64,000 nt of DNA from Haplomitrium mnioides. Taxonomy: Eukaryota > Marchantiophyta > Haplomitriopsida > Calobryales. Position numbers and translations under genes: made by a program. The notes below the pieces were generated by a model that saw nothing but the letters and a program-made list of their open reading frames with translations, was not told where the DNA came from and did not search any database. The stretch is taken from NCBI GenBank assembly GCA_049999725.1, contig JBNGIS010034175.1, positions 175,781-239,780 of the forward strand, in the 5' to 3' direction. Numbering within the stretch: position 1 is the first letter of the stretch; every line of letters starts with the position of its first letter. Shown one piece after another: positions 56,854 to 64,000 of the stretch.

Positions 56854-57316
56854 TTTCCAGAAAGTGAAAACAGGTAGAATTTGAGGTGAAAAATCTTAAG
56901 AACAAAAGTTTGAAAAAATCGAACGGTTGAAAATAGCAAAATAATAAGGAAATGCAAAAACAGGGATAACAAGAAAACAAAAACTAGAAAGTAAACTTGT
57001 GACAATGGAAAAAACTTTCCACTAATGCTTCTTTTAAACCTAAATTTCAAAAAATGCCTTTTTGTACCAAAAAATGACTAGCGGAGCTTTTAACACGTAG
57101 GTTTGCATGGTGGAAGAAAAAAAAGGTTAGTATATAAAGCATTGATCGTTTTAGTCTTTCCAATTTTTTTTCTCTCATTTTCTTCACAAAAAGTTTCCAA
57201 TTTTGTCGTTTTGTGGAAATTTCTTTAAAAACACATATTTTAGGTAGGCTGTAAGAGGTTGATAATATTTGTTAAAATTGTTTCTTCAAATAGTTCATTT
57301 TTAGTGAGCTTTATCA

Positions 57317-58000
57317 ATGGCTGGAGTTTTCAAGGGCAAGAAGAGGTTAGAATTCCCACTATAGAGTAGGATTATGGTGGTATAAGAGAAATGGAATGCC
57401 TGTAAAAGTATGAAGAACCAGGTTGCAAGAAGTTTGTATAGGTTTCAGATGATACAATGGTGGCACATCTTCAGATTGAAGTTTTGTCGAAAGAAGACTA
57501 AAGGATTGTGAGAAAAACCAAAAAACATCTAAAAATAGTGGGTGTTTTAAGTGAGGTAGAGACTATTGATGGTGTACATCTGGAAGTTAGGGTGTAGGAT
57601 ATTTCAGAGAAAGCATTGGAAGCAAATCGGAAGCTCAAACAAAGAACTCAAGATCAGAAAGTACAGCTACATTCTTGCAAGGTTTACTTTGTTATTGCAG
57701 ATTTTCAACAACATGAAGCTCAAGTGGAGACCAAGTGTAAAACAGTAGAGAAGAAGGTGCGACCTGTAGTATTACCTTTACTATTGGATTCCAAGTTGCA
57801 AGAATTACAAGCTTGTAAAGAGAAAAGCTTGAGAGAGGTAGGGCAGATTGGTCACAAAGTTATAGATACTACGTTTCAAGAGATGAAAGTGGGGTCAAAT
57901 GATTTTCTATTGCCAATAGAAAAGCTTGAATTCAAAGAAATGTTGAGGAAACATGGGAAAACATTTACATTTACAACAGCTTAAATTGGATTTGTTGATC
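57317..58000 (+). pseudogene. Element C gag/pre-RT region
   Basis: Starts with ATG at 57317 (MAGVFKGKKRLEFPL then a stop). Later open pieces: KALEANRKLKQRTQDQKVQL, a coiled-coil-like charged stretch, and FLLPIEKLEFKEMLRKHGKT (57903-57962), which leads into RT. The LEFKEMLRKHGKTF-type segment lies just before RT in gypsy elements. No zinc knuckle or protease DSG was found. Confidence 0.55.
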
Positions 58001-58017
58001 TGAAGATAGTAGCACCA

Positions 58018-58524
58018 ATGGTGATATTTACTGTTCCATATGCGCCATGGGATTTACGATCTATTCTAGTCTATAGAATGCATGTGCCCAAGCTTATGGA
58101 CTTTTTTAAAGAAAAACTACAAATGAGGATTCTTGAACCATCTTTTGCGCTATACTCAAATTGTTGGTTTGCAGTTCCAAAGAAGAATGGAAGATTGAGA
58201 TTTATTCAAGATATGCAACTTGTCAACCAAGTCACAATTAGAAATACACGGGTGGGACCTATAGTTGATGAGTTTGTGGAAGCTTTTGTAGGTAGAGCTA
58301 TTTATTTCATTGGTGATCTCTATTCAAGGTATGATCAAGTCCAACTTGCTAAGGAGAGTAGGGATATCACCACTATGAGAACTCTAATAGAGCTCGTAAG
58401 GATGTGTACTTTGCCACAAGGAGAAACAAATTCAGTTGCAAATATGATGAGTTGGATGAATAAAGTATTGCGGAAGTTTATTCCAGAGAAAACCATGCCT
58501 TTCTTGGATGATCTTCCAATCTAG
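58018..58524 (+). pseudogene. Element C reverse transcriptase
   Basis: A 168-codon open frame. Motifs in order: VPKLMDFFKEKLQMRILEPS, CWFAVPKKNGRLRFIQDMQL, VNQVTIRN, IYFIGDLYSRYDQVQLAKES (motif A Asp), RMCTLPQGETNSVANM and TMPFLDDLPI (catalytic F-L-D-D). The palm motifs A-C are intact; a stop follows the catalytic box. Reverse transcriptase copies element RNA into DNA. This is the longest intact catalytic domain in the window. Confidence 0.9.
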
Positions 58525-58649
58525 TGTTGTATAGAAGAAGGTAAAGATGAGTCCTTAAATTAGAAAGGGTGTCGTAGATTTGTTGCTAACCATATTTCAA
58601 ATTGTGACCAGATCTTATCGAGGTTGGAAGTAGTACACTTAACCTTTTC

Positions 58650-59390
58650 AAGAGCTAAATGACTATTTGAAGTATGTGAGGTGGTCATTGTAGGACATTT
58701 GTGTAAATGGTATGGACTAAAGCTTGATCCAAACAAAGTGAATGCAATTCAAAGGATGAAGAGCACATTGAATTCAACAACTAAAGTGCATAGATTCTTA
58801 TGAGCTTGTGTCTTTTATCACATATAGATTTCTCATTTTGTACATATAGTAGATCCTCTTTATCCACTATTAAGAAAAGGAAAGAAGCTCAGATAGGAAG
58901 AAGAGCAACAAGCCATAATGCAAAAATTGAATGAAATCTTGTCTTCACCACTTATTCTTCAATGAATTTCATATGAAGGGGGTAAGCCAATAGTGCTCAC
59001 CATGAATATAAGTTCTATAGCTATTGAATGGGTTTTAGGGCATAATGATGAAAAAGGCCAGCAATATGCAGTGAGATTTGGAGCAAAAGTGTTGAGTGAC
59101 AGGAAAAGAAGTTCTATTGAAGTAAAAAAAGAGCTATGGGGAGCAATAACAAAAATGAAAGTTGAGAGAGGGTATTTGATTGGCGCACCAGTCATAGTGG
59201 AAACTGATTTCCTACCACTTCTTGGAATGATCACCAACTGCACCACTCTAGATATTGTTATGCTGCGGTGGATTGCGTATATCGAACCTCTAAATCCAGC
59301 ATTCAAGCATATTTTTGGAAAAAAAATCAGATTGCAGATATGTTGTTTAGAGATCGATTTAAGAAGAAGGAAGAGATGATCGAAGACACA
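58650..59390 (+). pseudogene. Element C RT thumb and RNase H
   Basis: The connection segment VVIVGHLCKWYGLKLDPNKV and NAIQRMKSTLNSTTKVHRFL near 58680-58800 is followed by the RNase H frame 58993-59379: MNISSIAIEWVLGHNDEKGQ, VRFGAKVLSDRKRSSIEVKK and VIVETDFLPLLGMI (TD of the third motif). The first motif has MNIS where Asp is usual, so catalysis is doubtful. Confidence 0.8.
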
Positions 59391-60700
59391 GAGGAGATCG
59401 ATACTTCAGTTTATTCTCAAGCTAAAAAATGTGAGAGTGTTTATCAACTTCACTTCAAGGAGGATTTGTATGATGGTGAATGGTTAGAAATTGGGTATTA
59501 TCTCCGTACTTTAATCAAAAAATTAGAGTGGAGTACTGCTGAGTTTCAGCAAATCAGAAAGAAGGCTTATCTTATCACTACTTATTGCAAGATGGTTGTC
59601 TTTGGAAGAGAGCTAAACATGGGAATGAGATGCCACAATGGATTGCGAAAAAAATCAGTGGACAAAAACAACTATTGAAGGAATTTCATGAAAGCTTATA
59701 GGCTATACATCAAGGTATCTTTGCTACCTATACCAAGCTTAAGGAGAGGTATTGGTGGAAAGGTAAATACAATGATGCGGTTTCTTTTGTGGAGGCTTGT
59801 CCAACATATCAAATATATTCAAAAATCCGTCATAGAGATGGTTTGCATTCTACTTATCCATTTTCCTTCCATTATAAATGGGTTGTGGATTTAGTCACCA
59901 TGCTTATAGGAGCTTGGTAGAGATGTTACTTAGTGTTGGCAAGGGAGGATTTACCAAATCAAGTCGAGGGTAGGGCCTTGCAAGTGAAAACAACACATGC
60001 AATTTCCAAATTTTTGCTTGAGGATGTCATTTGTCGCTATGGATGTGTGGGAGAGACTACAACAAATAGAGGAGAGTTAGATGCTCAAGAAGCCATAGAA
60101 CTCTTTCCTCATTGTGGGCATAAATTGGTCTTTACTATAGCTTATAACCTTGAAGGAAATGTGATGAGTGAACGAGAGAATCCACTCATCATTAAAGCTC
60201 TTGTGAAGGCTTGCAAGGGGAAAGCATCTAAGCAACTAAGACTTCTTCCATTTTCTCTATGAGCTAATAGAAAAACTCATAGCATAGTCACTCGCTACAT
60301 GCTTGTTAAAATAATCTAAGGTCAAAAACCGATTATGCCTATTGAGGATCATATTCCAACTTAGAGTGCCTTACCTTGGAAGGATCAGGTCTCACAAGAG
60401 GAGCTACTTGCACTATAGATCAAGCAGTTGGAAAGAAGACCTGAAGATATTGAGCTAGCAATGGAAAGATTGAAGAAAGCTTATTTGAAGAACAAAGAGA
60501 GGTTTGATCGCCAACGTTGGTTGAGGCCTAAATATATTCATGAAGGAGATTGGTTGTTGGTGTATGAAAATTGCTTGGACAATCAACATAGTGCACTCAC
60601 AAAATTTTCTAAGGAGTGGTTTAGACCATATGTGGTAGTGGCAATTCAAGACAATGCTATTATTCCTTAAGATAATTGGATTGGACACATCTCAAGGTTT
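59390..60700 (+). pseudogene. Element C integrase and C-terminal domain
   Basis: Frame 59268-59678 runs from the RNase H tail into the spacer. The zinc region is near 59690-59820 (RYWWKGKYNDAVSFVEACPT). The core includes KWVVDLVTMLIGAW, VLAREDLPNQVEGRALQVKT (59936-59995), LLEDVICRYGCVGETTTNRG (usual DNG replaced by NRG) and a long helix region to 60262. The C-terminal frame 60428-60670 has MERRPEDIELAMERLKKAYL and FDRQRWLRPKYIHEGDWLLV followed by a WFRPYVV segment that corresponds to the GPY module. Several stops. Confidence 0.8.
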
Positions 60701-60760
60701 GAATTGTTGGTAAACGAGTTCAACTCTTCAAGAACAGAGATGGTGCTATAGATATTAACA

Positions 60761-62589
60761 GGATGGTTTCTTAGGATGATCTTTACATAGAGTAGGCATC
60801 AAGTTCATCCATTCATTCAGGTGAAAGCTGACCACAACCCTTTTTTATTTTTGGTGTATACTGGATGATGCACAAGTTTAGAAGGGGTGGATGTCGTGTT
60901 GTGACTACTGCTTGAAAACACAGAGTATGAAGTAAAATTTCTGAAGTACATACTGACATGAAGGACTTATTTGATGAGGAACTAGACCCACCAAGAATAT
61001 GAGTATTAGAAGGAGGATTTGGATGTCATTAGAGGAAATATGGGTTTTTGATTTTTCAGCAAAATTTGTGTAGAAAAACTGTGTTCTTATTAGGTAAAAA
61101 TTGAAGTAAAGATTTTTAAAAAAATATTAATTATGCTAAGTTTCATTAGCAAAAATTTACAAAAGTGAAAAATCTATTGCAAACTAGGAGTTATAACCGG
61201 TCAAAGGTAAACTAGGACTCCGCAGAAAAGTCAAAACAAAGAGTATATAAATTTAAAAAATGAAAATATTGTTTCATAAACAAAAAGATTATTTTATAGG
61301 CTTTTCAACAAGGTATTGTACACAATATTTGGACTAGTATCAAGGATTTTACAAGGATTCTTGTAGAATGTACTAAAAAGGAGAAAAGTCAAGAGAGGCT
61401 ACTTTAATCTTTGACTTGCTCTTTATGAGAATCTCAAAATATGAAAGTCGCTTTTGTATTTAGAGACAAATAAGAGGGAATATATGAATTGGTTAGATAC
61501 TTGGAAAAGGACAGCTCCAAATGAGAAGCTTCTTCTTGAAAAAGAAAAAAAAAAGTTAAAGTTACTTTAGAACTACTTTTGAGAAAAGCTCCAAATGAGA
61601 AGATTCTTAAGAAAAAGGCAATGATACTGAAGTAGATATTCTAGAAGATACTTTTGAATTTAAAATTGAAAGGCTAGTTTTTACCTAGGGTAAAAGAGTT
61701 TCTAGGTTTTACTATTAGTAATTAGCTAAACTAGTATATACAGATTGAGAAGAGAGAGCAAAAACCTTAGAGTGGCTTGAGCTTAGCTTTCATTTTTACA
61801 CTTGGGGAGTTCATTCTTAGAAAGACCAAGTAGTGAGGCGTTTGGAGGAGCTCTTGGAGGACAAACACTTGAGAAGAGGATTCCAAAAGAGTGAAGAGTT
61901 TTGAATGTCAAGTGGAGATGTGACAAGAAAGTAGCTTCAAATTTCTAAAATTATGAGAAGAATTGACAATGTACCGCCACCACACAACAATATTGAGTTG
62001 AAACATTTCATCAATTTTGACAGCTACTACTTATTCTTGCTAAACGACTTTTCCTCTTTGGCCATACCATTGTATCAATGTTTGTAATCTTCAATAGAGT
62101 GGGTATAGACATTGGAGCATAAACGATCATTCTATCATCTCAAGGAGAGAACTTTTAACATCTTCAACAAATAACTGAAGAATGACCATCATATTACGTA
62201 TATTTATCGTGGCTAAGATCCATATGTGCCAACGATTGGTTAAGCAATTTGGAGTGGAAAGGATGGAGAAAAGTTTGGCAGATCCCAACCCATTTGTTTT
62301 GCCTATTCTAAATCAAGCAATTTGTGAGGTACATATTTTTGTATTGTGGTAGGTGCGGTGGAAAGATGAACTCGAGTGAAGGAGCACATTATCAATTAAT
62401 GATAGGAAAGAGTCTGGTCTTCTATAGCATAGAGAATGAGAATGTAGAGGATTATTTGTGAGACTCGAAACGTGCCTACTTGTAAAGGATCGAATCAAAC
62501 AATGTCTCTACAACCAATATAATGATGTGTGTTTACTAGCTACAGCCAGCTACTGGTGTATTCAAGGAGAAGAAAGCGCGTACTATGAC
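60761..62589. other. Element C 3' region and unassigned DNA
   Basis: Purine-rich block GAAGGGGTGGATG at 60878-60892 followed by TGTTGTGACTAC suggests a 3' LTR start near 60897. A TATA-like AGTATATACAG at about 61731 could be its promoter. 'ctccaaatgagaag' occurs twice (61516 and 61589), a local duplication. No second LTR copy is in the window, so the end is not fixed. No gene seen in 61800-62589. Confidence 0.4.
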
Positions 62590-63187
62590 AACGTGCAGAA
62601 ATTAGATGGAAAAAAACTAAAGCATAGAGAGTCTAGCAGGACATTTTTCAATGCGCTAGTTAGTTTACTCGCTCACCACATGTAGAAAATAGTTGAAAAA
62701 AACAAGAGTGTGGAGAGTATAATAGGAAAATTTTTTAAGACATTAGTAAGTTTATCTAATTACCATGTGTAGAAAATAAATGAAAGAAAACAAGAGAGTC
62801 GAGAGTCTAGAAGGACAACATTTTTCAAAGAGCTAGTAAACTTACTTAGTCACCATGTGTAGAAAATATTTGAAGAAAAACTAGAGTGTGGAAAGTTTAG
62901 GGGGACAAGTTTCAAGGTATTGGTAAGTTTACTTAGTGCATAAAATAGATGAAAGAAAACTGGAGCATGGAGAGTCTAGAGGGAAATCTTTCAAGACATT
63001 GGTAAATTTACTAAGTTAAGACATGGTGAAAATAGATAAAAAAAACTAGAGCTTAGAGAGTCTCTTGGACATTTTTCAAGATATTGGTAAATTTACTTAG
63101 TCCCTACTTGAAAAAAATAGATGAAAAAAAACTAGAGAGTGGAAACTCTAAGAGTACAATTTTCAAGGTATTAGTAAATTTACTTAG
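62590..63187. repeat. 87-bp satellite array 2, left part
   Basis: About seven units of the array 1 family (markers near 62633, 62718, 62801, 62890, 62980, 63060 and 63150). Units share 'gagagtctag', 'acatttttcaa' and 'taaatttacttagt'. The array is interrupted by a solo LTR and resumes at 63647. Confidence 0.92.
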
Positions 63188-63646
63188 TGTACAAGAACTC
63201 AAAGATAAACTCCAAATGAGTAAGAACTCTAATAGAGTTGTGCAACAAAATACAACTCAAAGCCCAAATTAAAACCGAAAATGCAAGCAAAAGCCAAACA
63301 ACCAAAAAGCCCAAGTGATTTGAGAGGAACTCTAGAATGAGAAGTGAGGCTCTGAATCCATTTTTTTATATAAAAGAAAGAGGTGTCATCCCATTTCCTT
63401 GACTTACAAGTCACTTCCAATTTGAGCCCTAAAAGTGATCTTATCTTACTTCTCTAAAAGTAACTTCGAAGGCAAGTAATCTTATCCCACTTGAGCCCTA
63501 AAAGTAACCTTGTACCACTTCACTTAAAGTAACTCCAAAGACAAGTAAACTTAAAATGATTTCAACCTAAAAGTGATCATATATCACTTCTTTCACTACT
63601 CTTTATTTTCTTTTATATAACACAATATCATGCTTGTACTATTAAA
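63188..63646 (-). repeat. Solo chromovirus LTR inside the satellite
   Basis: About 459 bp, reverse complement of the family-A LTR (TGTACAAGAACTC at the left, 'cttgtactattaaa' at the right) with an expanded U3 (about four modules) like A4. No pol follows on either side and satellite units lie on both sides. Flanks CTTAG and CTCAA match at three of five bases and occupy the same place in the satellite unit, so they are plausibly a decayed target duplication. Confidence 0.88.
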
Positions 63647-63745
63647 CTCAATCACCATACGCAGAAAATAGATGAAAGAAAACTAGAGCATAGAGTCTAG
63701 CGTGATATTTTTCATAGCATTAATAAGTTTTCTTAGTCATGAACG
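63647..63745. repeat. 87-bp satellite array 2, right part
   Basis: One unit: 'ctcaatcaccatacgcagaaaatagatgaaag' through 'gagcatagagtctagcg' to 'ttttcttagtcatgaa', after which similarity fades. Confidence 0.85.
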
Positions 63746-63961
63746 AGTGAATGATTGTACTTGAAGAAGCATTTTTTCCCTTTTCAGTTAGCTCACTCAA
63801 GATAATATTCAAAAATATAGATTAAAATAAAATAAGAAACTTTATTGAAGTACAAAGGTTGAAAAAACAATTTAAATTTCCTTAAAACTACATTTGTAAA
63901 TATAAATTTGAAGGAATAAAAGAAATTTGACGTTTCTAATAAAAGAGAATGAATTATATTG

Positions 63962-63962
<1 letters not shown>
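63746..63962. other. Unassigned AT-rich spacer
   Basis: AT-rich with no recognisable feature, leading into a TA repeat. Confidence 0.5.

Positions 63963-64000
<38 letters not shown>
63963..64000. repeat. TA microsatellite at window end
   Basis: Nineteen or so TA units running off the window edge. Confidence 0.95.

Larger units (their letters stand above)
52119..57140 (-). mobile_element. Element G2: second copy of the methylase-like gene
   Basis: About 5 kb homologous to 13191-18056 across four exons, three introns and the flanking arrays. The left edge abuts A6's RT (around 52118). The right edge is where similarity to G1 stops, near 57132, shortly before element C's gag. The DUF7869-like half of G1 has no counterpart here, so G2 is a partial copy or the missing half was lost. 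No terminal inverted repeats or target duplication were recognised. Confidence 0.65.
57317..60760 (+). mobile_element. Ty3/gypsy element C, distinct lineage
   Basis: Plus-strand gag/pol remnant with RT, RNase H and integrase, clearly different from families A and B in every domain. No chromodomain was found. A possible 3' LTR begins near 60897 (TGTTGTGACTAC) after the polypurine-like GAAGGGGTGGATG; a 5' LTR is not present because the element starts right at the end of G2. From memory the RT is closest to elements common in basidiomycete fungi and also seen in some plants, which would need a search. Confidence 0.75.

Noticed and set aside
1-64000. tRNA, rRNA or snRNA genes
   Set aside because: No A-box/B-box pair with a plausible cloverleaf and no rRNA-like conserved block was noticed by eye; a tRNAscan run would be decisive.

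Overview
This is a repeat-dense, AT-rich nuclear segment of a land plant. The evidence is plant-type Ty3/gypsy retroelements (chromodomain-bearing pol genes, an initiator-tRNA-Met-like primer site, TATA-box LTRs), nested insertions, GT-AG introns and assembly gaps. No intact host gene, tRNA or rRNA gene was recognised. Lineage is not decided by the sequence; a bryophyte, fern or gymnosperm is my weak guess, because one gypsy element and the methylase/DUF7869-like gene pair recall sequences I associate with non-flowering plants.

Layout. 1-13180: mostly unassigned AT-rich DNA with two N gaps (796-1195, 9915-10014) and one remnant of a minus-strand retroelement leader/LTR (about 9695-10090). 13181 to about 22010: element G1, two divergent degenerate genes. 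The minus-strand gene (17782-14038, four exons) ends in a beta-class DNA N-4/N-6 methylase-like domain. The plus-strand gene (about 18350-20903) carries a DUF7869-like motif. Doubly palindromic minisatellites sit in introns and flanks. 22271-32354: gypsy element B (minus strand) with about 770-bp LTRs; its right LTR is split by chromovirus A1 (27655-32202). 32355-37130: remnant of minus-strand gypsy element D (gag and primer-site/LTR region). About 37190-38757: 87-bp tandem satellite. 38758-52118: a stack of related chromoviruses (A2, A3, A4, an RT fragment, A6), A4 having a perfect GATTT target duplication. 52119 to about 57140: G2, a second copy of the methylase-like gene with all four exons aligned to G1, abutting A6. 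57317-60760: gypsy element C (plus strand), of a different lineage. 62590-63745: a second 87-bp satellite array split by a solo chromovirus LTR. The window ends in a TA repeat.

How it fits together. Almost everything supportable is mobile DNA in decay, with a readable order: A1 entered B; A4 entered A3; A6 entered an older RT fragment; G2 abuts A6 and is probably younger than it; a solo LTR entered the satellite. The candidate undescribed system is element G: an intron-containing, repeat-associated methylase gene diverging from a DUF7869-like gene, with a private palindromic minisatellite. Both copies are broken, so what is seen is the fossil of such a system.
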